Source: Geopseudomonas sagittaria
GTDB taxonomy: Bacteria; Pseudomonadota; Gammaproteobacteria; Pseudomonadales; Pseudomonadaceae
Length of the DNA: 64,000 nt
Assembly: GCF_900115715.1 (NCBI RefSeq)
Contig: NZ_FOXM01000013.1
Location: 1 to 64,000 of the forward strand
Direction of reading: 5' to 3'
Under the pieces are notes generated by a model. It did not search any database. It had not been told where the DNA came from and was given only the letters and a program-made list of their open reading frames with translations. Positions within the stretch are counted from its first letter, which is position 1, and each line of letters begins with the position of its first letter. A program made the translations under genes and the position numbers. Positions 21,395-31,037 of the stretch are shown here, one piece after another.

Positions 21395-22780
21395 ATGCAC
21401 GATCCGCACATCGAGCGCATGAGTCCGACCGAGCAGCGTGCGGCTGCCGGTCTGGCTGCCGTGTTCGCTTTCCGCATGCTCGGCATGTTCATGGTGCTGC
21501 CGGTGCTGGCGACCTACGGTCAGGAGCTGGCCGGCGCCACGCCGCTGCTGATCGGCCTGGCCATCGGCGCCTACGGCCTGACCCAGGCGCTGCTGCAGAT
21601 CCCCTTCGGCATCGTCTCCGACCGCATCGGCCGCCTGCCGGTGATCTACGTCGGCCTGCTGATCTTCGCCGCCGGCGCGGCCCTGGCCGCCACCGCCGAC
21701 TCGATCTGGGGGGTGGTCGCCGGCCGCGTGCTGCAGGGCGCCGGAGCGATCTCGGCGGCGGTGATGGCGCTGCTCTCCGACCTGACCCGCGAACAGCACC
21801 GCACCAAGGCGATGGCGATGATCGGCATGAGCATCGGCCTGTCGTTCGCCGTGGCCATGGTGGTCGGCCCGCTGCTGACCCGCGCCTTCGGCCTGTCCGG
21901 GCTGTTCTGGGCCACCGCCGGCATGGCCGTGCTCGGCATCCTGATCATCGCCCTGCTGGTGCCCAAGCCGCAGCAGGCGCTGCACCATCGCGAGTCCGGC
22001 GTGGCGCGCCAGGCGCTGTGGCCGACCCTGCGCCACCCCGACCTGCTGCGCCTGGACTTCGGCATCGCCGCGCTGCACGCCATCCTGATGGCCAGCTTCG
22101 TCGCCCTGCCGCTGGCGCTGGTCGAGCAGGGCGGCTTGCCCAAGGAGGAGCACTGGTGGGTCTACCTGACCGCCATGCTGGTCGGCTTCTTCGGCATGAT
22201 TCCGTTCATCATCTACGGCGAGAAGAAGCGCCAGATGAAGCGCGTGCTGCTCGGTGCGGTAGCGCTGCTGCTGCTCTGCGAGCTGTTCTTCTGGCAGTTC
22301 GGCGGCGGCCTGCGCGCGCTGGTGATCGGCAACCTGCTGTTCTTCACCGCCTTCAACCTGCTCGAGGCCTCGCTGCCGTCGCTGATCAGCAAGATGGCGC
22401 CGGCCGGCGGCAAGGGCACGGCGATGGGCGTGTATTCGACCAGCCAGTTCCTCGGCGCCGCCCTCGGCGGCCTGCTCGGCGGCTGGCTGTTCCAGCAGGG
22501 CGGGGTCGAGGCGGTGTTCCTCGGCTGTGCGCTGCTCTGTGCCCTGTGGCTGGGGTTTGCTGCTACTATGCGCGAACCGCCGTATGTGACCAGCGTGCGC
22601 CTGCCGCTGTCTGCCGAGGCCCTGCGCGAGGCGGGACTGGCCGCGCGCCTGAAGGCGACGCCCGGAGTGGCGGATGCCTTCGTGGTGGCCGAAGAGGCCG
22701 CCGTATACGTCAAGGTGGATACCCAACAACTGGATCGCACGTCCCTCGAGCGCCTGGTCAATCCGGCGCCGGCGTGCTGA
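21395..22780 (+). CDS. YajR-type MFS transporter with C-terminal YAM-like domain
   Basis: This 461-aa protein has about twelve hydrophobic segments and the MFS loop motif [11 protein letters not shown] near residues 65-75. It ends with a soluble tail of about 70 residues of beta-alpha-beta character (from about EPPYVTSV to the end). This domain order matches E. coli YajR, an MFS antiporter-like protein with a ferredoxin-like YAM domain and unknown substrate. The ATG at 21395 follows CGAGATGT; an ATG eight codons later is possible. It is divergent from uvrA and 16 nt from ssb, the usual Pseudomonas order. Confidence 0.85.
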   Translation: MHDPHIERMSPTEQRAAAGLAAVFAFRMLGMFMVLPVLATYGQELAGATPLLIGLAIGAYGLTQALLQIPFGIVSDRIGRLPVIYVGLLIFAAGAALAATADSIWGVVAGRVLQGAGAISAAVMALLSDLTREQHRTKAMAMIGMSIGLSFAVAMVVGPLLTRAFGLSGLFWATAGMAVLGILIIALLVPKPQQALHHRESGVARQALWPTLRHPDLLRLDFGIAALHAILMASFVALPLALVEQGGLPKEEHWWVYLTAMLVGFFGMIPFIIYGEKKRQMKRVLLGAVALLLLCELFFWQFGGGLRALVIGNLLFFTAFNLLEASLPSLISKMAPAGGKGTAMGVYSTSQFLGAALGGLLGGWLFQQGGVEAVFLGCALLCALWLGFAATMREPPYVTSVRLPLSAEALREAGLAARLKATPGVADAFVVAEEAAVYVKVDTQQLDRTSLERLVNPAPAC

Positions 22781-22796
22781 AGCCGAGGAGAATTCT

Positions 22797-23300
22797 ATGG
22801 CTCGTGGAGTCAACAAAGTCATTCTGGTGGGTAACGTCGGTGGCGACCCGGAAACCCGCTATCTGCCCAACGGCAATGCGGTGACCAACATCACCCTGGC
22901 CACCAGCGACAGCTGGAAGGACAAGCAGACCGGCCAGCTGCAGGAGCGCACCGAGTGGCACCGCGTGGTGTTCTTCGGCAAGGTCGCCGAGATCGCCGGC
23001 GAGTACCTGCGCAAGGGTTCCCAGGTGTACGTCGAAGGTCGCCTGCAGACCCGCAAGTGGCAGGGTCAGGATGGCCAGGACCGCTACACCACCGAGATCG
23101 TGGTCGACATGGGCGGCCAGATGCAGCTGCTCGGCGGTCGCGGCGGCAACGCCGGCGACGATGCCCCGCGCGCGCCGCGTCCGCCGCGCGAGCCGCAGCA
23201 GCAGGCCCCGCGCGAGTCGCGTCCGGCACCGCAGCAGCAACCGGCCGCCCAGCAGCCGGCACCGGACTACGACAGCTTCGACGACGATATCCCGTTCTGA
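22797..23300 (+). CDS. ssb: Single-stranded DNA-binding protein
   Basis: SSB coats single-stranded DNA in replication, repair and recombination. The 167-aa product has an OB fold over residues 1-112 ([18 protein letters not shown] start), a Pro/Gln/Arg-rich linker, and the acidic tip FDDDIPF that recruits partner proteins. CCGAGGAG lies upstream of the ATG. Confidence 0.97.
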   Translation: MARGVNKVILVGNVGGDPETRYLPNGNAVTNITLATSDSWKDKQTGQLQERTEWHRVVFFGKVAEIAGEYLRKGSQVYVEGRLQTRKWQGQDGQDRYTTEIVVDMGGQMQLLGGRGGNAGDDAPRAPRPPREPQQQAPRESRPAPQQQPAAQQPAPDYDSFDDDIPF

Positions 23301-23320
23301 CAACGAGGTAGTCCATCACC

Positions 23321-24208
23321 ATGCGCATGCGCCTGATGCTGCTGGGCGGCGGTAATGCCCTTGGACAGGCGCTGCTGCGTCTGGGGGCGGAAGAGAACGT
23401 CGAGTTCCTCGCTCCCGTGCCGCCGCCGCAGGGCTGGGATCCCGCCAGTCTGACCTGCCTGCTGGACGAGCAGCGCCCCGATGCGCTGGTCAACCTGGCC
23501 TACTACTACGACTGGTTCCTGGCCGAGCAGGTCGAGGCGGAGCGCCTGTTCATCCAGGAGCGGGCCATCGACCGTCTGGCCGAGCTGTGCCTGCACCACG
23601 AGATCATCCTGCTACAGCCGTCCAGCTACAAGGTGTTCGACGGTGCCCGCGCCACCGCCTACAGCGAGAAGGACGACGTGCGTCCGCTGAGCCTGCGTGG
23701 CCAGGCGCTGTGGCGCTTCGAGCAGCAGGTGCGCACCATCTGCCCGCGGCACATCCTGCTGCGCTTCGGCTGGCTGCTCGACGAGAGCCCGGAAGGGCGC
23801 ATGGGTCGCCTGCTCAAGTGGGCCGAGAGCGGCGAGGAGCTGTTCCTCGCCGACGACCGGCGCGGCAACCCGACCCCGGTGGACGACGCCGCGCGGGTGA
23901 TCCTCTCGGTGCTCAAGCAGCTCGACTGCAACGCGCCGCTGTGGGGCACCTACCACTACGGCGGCATCGAGGCGACCACCAGTCTGGCCATGGGCCAGGC
24001 GACCTTGGCCGAGGCGCGTCGCTACCGGCCGGAGCTGCCCCAGGACTTCACCCCGCAGGCTCATGCCGAGCGTCCGGATGCCCCGGAAGAGCCGCAGCAT
24101 GCGGTGCTGGCGTGCAGGAAGATCCTCAATACCTTCGGCATCAAGCCGCGCGCCTGGCGCGCCGGCCTGCCGGCCTTGCTGGAGCGTTACTACCGTCATG
24201 GCGGCTGA
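23321..24208 (+). CDS. RmlD-like sugar-nucleotide SDR lacking catalytic Tyr/Lys
   Basis: The 295-aa protein resembles dTDP-4-dehydrorhamnose reductases (RmlD family) in length and Rossmann layout, with a glycine-rich turn GGGNALG (residues 9-15). Where RmlD enzymes have YGxxK after a PL(N/S) segment, this protein has Arg126 and Leu130 (PLSLRGQAL). The usual catalytic Tyr and Lys are therefore missing. It overlaps the next gene, an intact epimerase, by 11 nt. A structural, regulatory or binding role is possible; the substrate is unknown. The pair resembles P. aeruginosa PA4069-PA4068. Confidence 0.75.
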   Translation: MRMRLMLLGGGNALGQALLRLGAEENVEFLAPVPPPQGWDPASLTCLLDEQRPDALVNLAYYYDWFLAEQVEAERLFIQERAIDRLAELCLHHEIILLQPSSYKVFDGARATAYSEKDDVRPLSLRGQALWRFEQQVRTICPRHILLRFGWLLDESPEGRMGRLLKWAESGEELFLADDRRGNPTPVDDAARVILSVLKQLDCNAPLWGTYHYGGIEATTSLAMGQATLAEARRYRPELPQDFTPQAHAERPDAPEEPQHAVLACRKILNTFGIKPRAWRAGLPALLERYYRHGG

Positions 24209-25130
24209 CTCACGGATTCTGGTCACCGGCGGCGCCGGCTTCATCGGCTCGCACCTGGTCGACGCCCTGCTGGCGCGCGGCCACGCGGTGCGTGTGCTGG
24301 ACAACCTGTCCACCGGCAAGCGCGCCAATCTGCCTCTGGGCAACCCGGCTCTCGAGTTGATCGAAGGGGATGTCGCCGATGTGTCAACCTTGGCGGCCGC
24401 GCTGCGCGGCTGCACGGCGGTGGCGCATCTGGCCGCGGTGGCCTCGGTGCAGGCCTCGGTGGACGATCCGGTGGCGACCCACCAGAGCAACTTCATCGGC
24501 ACCCTTAACCTGTGCGAAGCCATGCGCGAGCAGGGCGTGCAGCGGGTGGTGTTCGCCTCCAGCGCCGCGGTGTACGGGCAGAACGGCGAAGGTACGGCCA
24601 TCGACGAGGATACGCCGAAGGCGCCGCTGACCCCCTACGCGGCCGACAAGCTGGCCAGCGAGTACTACCTCGACTTCTATCGCCGCCAGCACGGCCTCAC
24701 GCCGGCGATCTTTCGCTTCTTCAACATCTTCGGTCCGCGCCAGGACCCGTCCTCGCCCTACTCGGGGGTGATCAGCATCTTCACCGAGCGCGCCCTGGCC
24801 GGCCTGCCGATCAGCGTGTTCGGTGATGGCGAGCAGACCCGCGACTTCGTCTACGTCGCTGATCTGGTGGCGCTGCTGGTGCAGGCGCTGGAGGTGCCGC
24901 AGGTGGAGGCGGGGGCGGTGAATGTCGGCCTCAATCGCGCCACCAGTCTCAATCAGCTGCTGACCGCCCTCGGCGAGCTGCTCGGCGGCCTGCCGCCGGT
25001 GAGCCATGCTGCTGCCCGCCCCGGCGATATCCGCCACTCGCGGGCGGATAACCGGCGCCTGCTGGCGCGCTTCGCCTTTCCCGAGCCGACGCCGCTGCGC
25101 GATGGGTTGGCGCGGCTGCTGGGGCGCTGA
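24198..25130 (+). CDS. NAD-dependent nucleotide-sugar epimerase/dehydratase
   Basis: This 310-aa extended SDR has the NAD-binding motif GGAGFIGSH (residues 11-19), SSAAVYG as the active-site Ser region (121-127), and the catalytic Tyr147 and Lys151 (YAADK). It resembles UDP-glucose/UDP-N-acetylglucosamine 4-epimerases (GalE/WbpP group), but the substrate cannot be fixed. The start ATG lies within the end of the preceding RmlD-like gene, so the two are translationally coupled. No glycosyltransferase or O-antigen gene is nearby. Confidence 0.85.
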   Translation: MAADSRILVTGGAGFIGSHLVDALLARGHAVRVLDNLSTGKRANLPLGNPALELIEGDVADVSTLAAALRGCTAVAHLAAVASVQASVDDPVATHQSNFIGTLNLCEAMREQGVQRVVFASSAAVYGQNGEGTAIDEDTPKAPLTPYAADKLASEYYLDFYRRQHGLTPAIFRFFNIFGPRQDPSSPYSGVISIFTERALAGLPISVFGDGEQTRDFVYVADLVALLVQALEVPQVEAGAVNVGLNRATSLNQLLTALGELLGGLPPVSHAAARPGDIRHSRADNRRLLARFAFPEPTPLRDGLARLLGR

Positions 25131-25193
25131 GGCCAGGCATCAGGGGGCGGCCGCTCAAGAAAGCAGTCAAAGCGCACCCTCGATAACGACAAA

Positions 25194-25230
25194 AACGACA
25201 AAAGGCACCCGAAGGTGCCTTTTGTCGTTT
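25194..25230. terminator. Bidirectional terminator between the epimerase gene and oprG
   Basis: Arms at 25194-25209 and 25214-25229 form a perfect 16-bp stem with loop CGAA. The plus-strand side is followed by TTTCTA, and the minus-strand side by TTTTTG. It serves both convergent transcripts. Confidence 0.9.
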
Positions 25231-25253
25231 CTATCGCCGCTGGGGTGACGGGA

Positions 25254-25931
25254 TCAGAACTTGTAGCCGAGGCCGACCATGTAGACCATCGGGTCGACGT
25301 CTACGTCGACCTTGGTTTTGCCGACGCTCAGTGCGGTCGGGCCATCGACGGTGGCGTCGGTGTCGATGTCGATCCAACGCACTTGGGCGTTGAGCATGAT
25401 GTTGTCGGTCAGCATATAGTCGGCGCCGATCTGCGCCGCCAGGCCGAATGAGTCGTCCAGATCGAGATTGCTGAAGCCTTGAGCTGTACGGGTACTGTCC
25501 AGATCTTCCTGGAAGAAGGTGGTGTAGTTGAGGCCGAGACCGACATAAGGCTGGAAGGCGGACTGGCTGGCCAGTGGGTAGTAGACCACGCTCAGAGTCG
25601 GCGGCAGGTGCTTGATGTCACCCAGCTTGCCGTCCAGGCCGCCAAGGCCCTTCACACCCACTTCATGGCTGAACGGGGTAGCTGCAAGCAGTTCGATACC
25701 GATGTTATTGGTCAGCATGTAGGCGAAGTTCAGGCCCAGCTGGGTGTCGCTGTCCAGAGTAGCCTGACCGCCGAGAGTTGCACCGTCAACTTTCAGGGCG
25801 CTGCTGTCTTCATGCGGATCAACGGTGATGGCACCGGCACGCACGATGATGTCGCCGGCTTCGAAAGCCTGGGCAAAGGGAGCAACTACGGCCAGGGCCA
25901 GCAGGGAAGCGCTGAGGGTTTTGCGGATCAT
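25254..25931 (-). CDS. oprG: OmpW-family outer membrane protein OprG
   Basis: OprG/OmpW proteins are eight-stranded beta-barrels of the outer membrane with a hydrophobic lateral gate for small nonpolar molecules. The 225-aa precursor has a signal peptide (about residues 1-22, cleaved after AQA), alternating amphipathic strands, and the C-terminal Phe of barrel proteins (GYKF). The ATG at 25931 gives the normal signal peptide. Position next to the DUF3299-ABC operon and the epimerase matches P. aeruginosa oprG (PA4067). An Anr-like box lies upstream. Confidence 0.92.
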   Translation of the reverse strand: MIRKTLSASLLALAVVAPFAQAFEAGDIIVRAGAITVDPHEDSSALKVDGATLGGQATLDSDTQLGLNFAYMLTNNIGIELLAATPFSHEVGVKGLGGLDGKLGDIKHLPPTLSVVYYPLASQSAFQPYVGLGLNYTTFFQEDLDSTRTAQGFSNLDLDDSFGLAAQIGADYMLTDNIMLNAQVRWIDIDTDATVDGPTALSVGKTKVDVDVDPMVYMVGLGYKF

Positions 25932-25971
25932 AGGAGAACTCCATCCAAATGTTCTGTATCGACTGGTGCTT

Positions 25972-26012
25972 ATGCTAGCGGGACGGCGAGCTCGTGCGTT
26001 GATCCAGCTCAA
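25972..26012 (-). promoter_or_regulatory. Anr/FNR-type box and -10 of oprG
   Basis: On the minus strand TTGAGCTGGATCAA (26012-25999) matches the Anr/FNR consensus TTGAT-N4-ATCAA except for one base. A TAGCAT -10 lies at 25977-25972. If transcription starts near 25965, the box is centred about 40.5 nt upstream, the spacing of an activated class II promoter. Anaerobic (Anr) control of oprG is known in P. aeruginosa. Confidence 0.75.
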
Positions 26013-26042
26013 CAGTGCTGCGCAGGAATATCGGCGAGGTTC

Positions 26043-26561
26043 TTAACCGTGTGGCAATTCATAAGGACGGATGTGCTCGGCTTGCATCCGGTAGCCGGCT
26101 TCGGCCAGTTCGCTGGAGCTGGCCTCGACGCGCAGTTCGCCGGCGATCCAGAACGGCTGCCACAGCTCGTCGAGCTGCAGCGGCGTGGCGGTGTGCACGT
26201 GGACGATCTGGTTGGAGGGCGGCGGCGGGACGTGGATGCAGGCGCCGTAGTACGGCACCAGCAGAAACTCGCGCACCCGACCGGCCTCGTCCATGTCCAG
26301 CGGTACCACGTAGCCGGGAATCCGCACCCGCTGCCCATGCAGTGCCTCGACCACCGGCGCGGCGGGCGACTGCTGGGTGGCGGCCGGAGCGCCTTCCGCC
26401 GCCAGGGCGTCGGCCAGCCGGGACAGGTCGTGGAAGGCGATCGGCGGCGGTGGTGGCGGCGCGCCCTCGGGAATCATTTCCTCCCAGCTAAGAATGCGCG
26501 GCTCGGCGGCCAGCACCGGGGTGGCCAGCAGGGCCAGGGCAAGTAGCAGGGCGCGCAGCAT
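26043..26561 (-). CDS. DUF3299 periplasmic protein of the zinc-linked operon
   Basis: The 172-aa protein has a signal peptide (about residues 1-19, ending LAAE), a proline run (PPPPPP near 36), and the DUF3299 core with PGYVVPLD, YYGACIHVPPPPSNQ and a conserved Cys/His. It is last of four genes (DUF2796, ABC ATPase, permease, DUF3299) equivalent to P. aeruginosa PA4063-PA4066, which respond to zinc limitation. Its molecular role is not known. Confidence 0.8.
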   Translation of the reverse strand: MLRALLLALALLATPVLAAEPRILSWEEMIPEGAPPPPPPIAFHDLSRLADALAAEGAPAATQQSPAAPVVEALHGQRVRIPGYVVPLDMDEAGRVREFLLVPYYGACIHVPPPPSNQIVHVHTATPLQLDELWQPFWIAGELRVEASSSELAEAGYRMQAEHIRPYELPHG

Positions 26562-26581
26562 CGGGGATCTCCGGAAGGTAT

Positions 26582-27844
26582 TCACAGGCGGATGGTCAGG
26601 CCGTCGGTCAGCGACTGGCGGTAGGCGCGCCAGGCCGGCAGCAGGCCGAGCAACAGGGCGGCGCCGAGGGTGGCACCGAGCAGCAGCCATTCGTGACGGC
26701 TCGGCCAGGCCAGTGGCAGGTAAAGGCCGTAGTGGGTCTGCACCCAGCCCTGGCCGGTAGCCAGTGCCAGATACAGCAGGACGAGGCCGAACAGCAGGCC
26801 GGCGAGGGTCAGAGCCAGCGCCTCGGCGAGCAGCAGGCCGGCGACCTGCCAGGGCCGGGCGCCCACCGAGCGCAGGATGGCCATCTCGCGGCGCCGCTCG
26901 CCCAGGCTGGCGAGCAGCGCGGTGAGCATGCCGACCAGGCCGACCAGCACCACGCAGGCGGAGACCAGCAGCAGCGCCTGCTCGGCCGTGCCCATCAGGC
27001 TCCACAGCTCCTGCAGGGCGACGCCGGGCAGGATCGCCAGCAGCGGCTCGCCGCGATGATCGTTGATCGCCCGCTGCACGGCGAAGGTGGCGATACGGCT
27101 GTCCAGGCCGAGCAGCACGGCGGTGATCGCCTGCGGCTGCAGGTCCAGCTGACGCGCCTGCTCGGCATCGATGCGCGCCGCGCCGCGGGCCGGCATGCCG
27201 TGCTGCCAGTCGACGTGCAGCGCCTGCATGCCGGCCAGGGAGATGTGCAGGGTGCGGTCCACCGGGGTGCTGGTGCGGGCGAGGATGCCGGCCACCCGGA
27301 ATGGCTTGTCGTCGTGCCGGGTCAGGCTGATCTTGCTGACGCCGTGGGCGAGGACGATCTCCTCGCCCAGCCGGTAGCCGAGAGCATCGGCCACCTCGGC
27401 GCCGAGCACCACCTCGAACATGTCCTCGAACGCGCGTCCTTCGGCCAGGCGCAGCGGCTGCTGGGCACCGTAGCGGTAATGTGCGAAGTAGGCCGCGCTG
27501 GTGCCGAGCACCCGGTAGCCACGGTGCGAGTCGCCCAGTGACAGCGGGATGGCCCATTTCACCCGCGGCATCGCCGCGATCTGCTGGTAGCTGTCCCAGC
27601 GGATGTTGTTGGTGGCGTTGCCGATGCGGAACACCGAGTAGAGCAGCAGGTTGACCGCCCCGGAGCGCGCGCCGACCACCAGGTCGGTGCCACTGATGGT
27701 GCTGGCGAAGCTGCTGCGCGTTTCGCTGCGCACCCGCTCGACGGCCAGCAGCAGGCAGCTGGACAGGGCGATGGCCAGCACGGTGAGCAGGGCGGTAGCG
27801 CGGCGGTTGGCGAGGCTGGCTAAGGCCAGGCGCAGAAGGTGCAT
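26582..27844 (-). CDS. FtsX/MacB-type ABC transporter permease
   Basis: The 420-aa protein has one N-terminal membrane helix (about residues 17-35), a large periplasmic domain of about 230 residues, and three helices in the C-terminal FtsX domain. The loop GERRREMAILRSVGARPWQV is typical of MacB/LolC-like permeases. Such proteins usually act as mechanotransmitters rather than solute channels. With the ATPase upstream (4 nt away) it should form one complex. Its neighbours suggest a zinc-related or envelope task; direct zinc import is not shown by the sequence. Confidence 0.85.
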   Translation of the reverse strand: MHLLRLALASLANRRATALLTVLAIALSSCLLLAVERVRSETRSSFASTISGTDLVVGARSGAVNLLLYSVFRIGNATNNIRWDSYQQIAAMPRVKWAIPLSLGDSHRGYRVLGTSAAYFAHYRYGAQQPLRLAEGRAFEDMFEVVLGAEVADALGYRLGEEIVLAHGVSKISLTRHDDKPFRVAGILARTSTPVDRTLHISLAGMQALHVDWQHGMPARGAARIDAEQARQLDLQPQAITAVLLGLDSRIATFAVQRAINDHRGEPLLAILPGVALQELWSLMGTAEQALLLVSACVVLVGLVGMLTALLASLGERRREMAILRSVGARPWQVAGLLLAEALALTLAGLLFGLVLLYLALATGQGWVQTHYGLYLPLAWPSRHEWLLLGATLGAALLLGLLPAWRAYRQSLTDGLTIRL

Positions 27845-27848
27845 GCGG

Positions 27849-28553
27849 TCAGTCTCCCCGGCGCGCGGTGCGGTTGAGCTGGTCCAGCGTCAGGTGGCGG
27901 TCGAACAGTGGCGCCAGGCTCTGGTCGTGGCTGACGAACAGCAGGCTGGCGCCGGCGGCCCGGCACTCGGCAAACAGCAGGGCGAGGAAGGCCTCGCGGG
28001 CATCGGCGTCCAGCGCCGAGGTCGGTTCGTCGGCGATCACCAGTTCCGGCTGGCCGATCAGCGCACGGGCGGCGGCGACGCGCTGCTGCTGGCCGATCGA
28101 CAGCTGGTCGGCGCGCCGGGCATGCAGCTCGGCGCCGAGGCCGAGGTGCTCGAGCAGGCTGGCGGCCGCCGCAGCCACACTGCCATGGCGCTGGCGCGCG
28201 CGTTCGGCGCGCAGGGACGAGAAGCGGCAGGGCAGCTCGACGTTGGCGCGCACGCCGAGAAACGGCAGCAGGTTGAACTGCTGGAAGATGTAGCCACTGT
28301 GGTCGACGCGGAAGCGGTCGCGGGCGCCGGCGGACAGCGCGGTCAGCTCCTTGCCGAGCAGGCGCACGCTGCCGCGCTGGGGCAGCTGCACACCGCCGAG
28401 CAGGCCGAGCAGGGTGGTCTTGCCGCTGCCGCTGGGCCCCTTGAGAAACAGGCGTTCGCCGCGTTCCAGGCGAAAGCTGGGGATGTCCAGCAGCTCGGCA
28501 CGGCCGGGCCAGGCGAAGCCGAGGTCGGTGAGTTCGATCAGCGCTGAGGTCAT
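27849..28553 (-). CDS. ABC transporter ATP-binding protein (LolD/MacB-like)
   Basis: The 234-aa ATPase shows Walker A GPSGSGKTT (near residues 39-47), Q-loop FQQFNLLPF, signature LSIGQQQR, Walker B LVIADEP and the H-loop FVSHD. The signature has Ile for the usual Gly (LSGGQ to LSIGQ), a modest change. The sequence pattern is that of LolD/MacB partners of FtsX-type permeases. It lies between DUF2796 (5 nt) and the permease (4 nt). Confidence 0.88.
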   Translation of the reverse strand: MTSALIELTDLGFAWPGRAELLDIPSFRLERGERLFLKGPSGSGKTTLLGLLGGVQLPQRGSVRLLGKELTALSAGARDRFRVDHSGYIFQQFNLLPFLGVRANVELPCRFSSLRAERARQRHGSVAAAAASLLEHLGLGAELHARRADQLSIGQQQRVAAARALIGQPELVIADEPTSALDADAREAFLALLFAECRAAGASLLFVSHDQSLAPLFDRHLTLDQLNRTARRGD

Positions 28554-28558
28554 GGGTT

Positions 28559-29176
<618 letters not shown>

Positions 29177-29201
29177 GCGGACTCCGGCTACGGCGGGGAG
29201 A

Positions 29202-29222
29202 TTTTGTTACGTTGTAACAAAA
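29202..29222 (-). promoter_or_regulatory. Zur-like operator of the zinc-linked operon
   Basis: TTTTGTTAC-GTT-GTAACAAAA is a perfect 9-bp inverted repeat with a 3-nt centre, 26 nt before the DUF2796 start codon. The inner 15 bases TGTTA-N5-TAACA fit the Zur box pattern. Control by Zur is inferred from the motif and from the gene content. Confidence 0.7.
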
Positions 29223-29283
29223 CTCCACCGTTCTGGCCAGTGCAGCTCGGCGCCCCGTCGCAGGCAGGCGCTCCGTTTGCGGC

Positions 29284-30153
29284 TCAGTACAACGCCTGAT
29301 AGAGCCGGCGCCGGTAGGTGATCACCAGCGGATGCTGGTTGCCGAGCAGGTCGAACACCTGTACCAGGGTCTTGCGCGGCAGGTCGTCGGCGTAGCCGCG
29401 GTTGCGCAGGAACAGGCGCAGCAGGCCATTCAGGGCCGTCTCGTATTGCTGACGGGCGAGCTGATGGATGGCCAGCTGGTAGGCGGCTTCGTCGTCGCCG
29501 GCGTCCAGGGCCAGGCGGCTTTTCAGCGCGGCGGCTTCCGGCAGGTCGGCCACCCGGCGCAGGAAGGTCAGCTGCGCGCGCGCGCCGACCAGCTCCGCCT
29601 TGTGTTCGTCGCCTGGCACCGCATCGAGCACCGCCTGCGCCTCGTCCAGTGCGCCGCGCTCGGCCAGGCAGCGGGCATAGAGGATCAGCGCCGCGGCGTT
29701 GCCGTTGTCCTCGCCGAGCAACTGCTTGAGCAGTTGTTCCGCGGCGCCGATCTGCCCGGAGGCGTACTGGACGCGGGCGCTCTCCAGCAGGTCGGCCTGC
29801 GGCGGCGCCGGCTCCTCGACGTGGGGTTCGAGCATGGCGCGGATCGCCGACTCCGGCTGGGCGCCGGCAAAGCCGTCGACCGGCTGGCCGTCCTTGAACA
29901 GCACCACGGTGGGCAGGCTGCGGATGCCGAAGCGGGCGACTACGCCCTGCTCGATGTCACAGTTGACCTTGGCCAGCAGCAGTTCGCCTTGGTAGCCCTC
30001 GGCGATCTTGGCCAGCAGCGGCATCAGCGCCTTGCACGGCGCGCACCACTCGGCCCAGAAGTCCACCAGCACCGGCTTGTGGAAGGAGTTTTCGATCACC
30101 AGCTGCTCGAAGCTGGCGTCGCTGACGTCGAAGATGTACGGGGTTTCGCTCAT
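29284..30153 (-). CDS. cnoX: Thioredoxin-TPR chaperedoxin (CnoX/YbbN family)
   Basis: The 289-aa protein has an N-terminal thioredoxin domain with the intact active site WCAPC (Cys37, Cys40) and a cis-Pro loop (SLPTV). Helical repeats of TPR type from about residue 115 onward follow. This is the layout of CnoX (YbbN), a holdase that protects proteins during oxidative stress and hands them to GroEL or DnaK. E. coli CnoX lacks one active-site Cys; this one keeps both and may have redox activity. The ATG at 30153 gives the normal N-terminus. Confidence 0.87.
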   Translation of the reverse strand: MSETPYIFDVSDASFEQLVIENSFHKPVLVDFWAEWCAPCKALMPLLAKIAEGYQGELLLAKVNCDIEQGVVARFGIRSLPTVVLFKDGQPVDGFAGAQPESAIRAMLEPHVEEPAPPQADLLESARVQYASGQIGAAEQLLKQLLGEDNGNAAALILYARCLAERGALDEAQAVLDAVPGDEHKAELVGARAQLTFLRRVADLPEAAALKSRLALDAGDDEAAYQLAIHQLARQQYETALNGLLRLFLRNRGYADDLPRKTLVQVFDLLGNQHPLVITYRRRLYQALY

Positions 30154-30299
30154 CGGGAGTCTCGGCATGGACGCTGCGGATGAAAAGGCCTGCATGGTAA
30201 GTGGGGATGCGCGCGGCGGGAAGCAAGGGCGCGTACGGCTTGCCCCCGGCCGAGGCTGTGGTGCTGTGCGGTCCTGCTCTGGCTGGACAGGACGCGGTC

Positions 30300-30854
30300 T
30301 CAGCGCGGTGTGCCCGGTCGGCGCAGCGGCTGCAGTCCCGGCACCAGCGGCCAGCTGCCCAGCTCGCGGTGGCGCACGCCGCGGGCGGTGGTTTCCGAGG
30401 CGTAGAGGGCGAAGCGGTCGACCGGCCAGGCGAAATCGGGCGCCGCCTCGGCCGGCCGGGCGCCGGCGTGGCGGACCAGGGTCAGGTGGGCGCGGAACGG
30501 GCGAGTGTCGAGGCCGATGCCGGCGGCCAGCAGGCGCTGCTGCAGGTCGCCGACCAGCGCCGGCAGGGGCTCCGGCACGCGGCTCGGCTCCAGCCAGAGC
30601 AGGCCGCGGCGGCCGCCGCCGAGACGGTCCAGGTGCAGCTCGAAGGGCGGCGCCTCGATGCCGGCGGCGAGCAGCTGCAGCTCCTCCAGGCGGGCGCGCG
30701 GCTGCTGGCCGAGGAAGGCCAGGGTCAGGTGCAGGTTGTCCGCCGCCACCGGCTTGCCGCCGATGGCCAGGCCGTCGCGCCAGATGCAGATGGCCGTGGT
30801 CAGCTCGGTCGGGCAGGGCAGGGCGAAGAACAGGCGCAGGGTGTCGCTGGGCAT
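30300..30854 (-). CDS. thpR: RNA 2',3'-cyclic phosphodiesterase (2H family)
   Basis: ThpR opens 2',3'-cyclic phosphates and can join RNA ends through 2',5' bonds in vitro. The 184-aa protein carries the two HxTx motifs of the 2H superfamily, HLTL at residues 42-45 and HLTL at 123-126, in the usual spacing. Its cellular task is poorly known. It lies between cnoX and a methyltransferase gene, all on the minus strand with gaps of 146 and 183 nt that show no clear signals. Confidence 0.9.
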   Translation of the reverse strand: MPSDTLRLFFALPCPTELTTAICIWRDGLAIGGKPVAADNLHLTLAFLGQQPRARLEELQLLAAGIEAPPFELHLDRLGGGRRGLLWLEPSRVPEPLPALVGDLQQRLLAAGIGLDTRPFRAHLTLVRHAGARPAEAAPDFAWPVDRFALYASETTARGVRHRELGSWPLVPGLQPLRRPGTPR

Positions 30855-31037
30855 GGCGAGGTTCCCGGGCAGGATGTCTGCCTGACAGTATTGTCGGGAG
30901 TGGCCGGATGCGCCTGCGAGGTGGTGCCGCGGGCGAGCGCTGGGAGGCCCGACCGCACGGAGATGAAGGGGCGCAGCTCCGCCACAAGAGCAAAGGCATC
31001 GCCGCGAGGTCGCGCCTCCCGCAAGGGGCTGGGAGGC

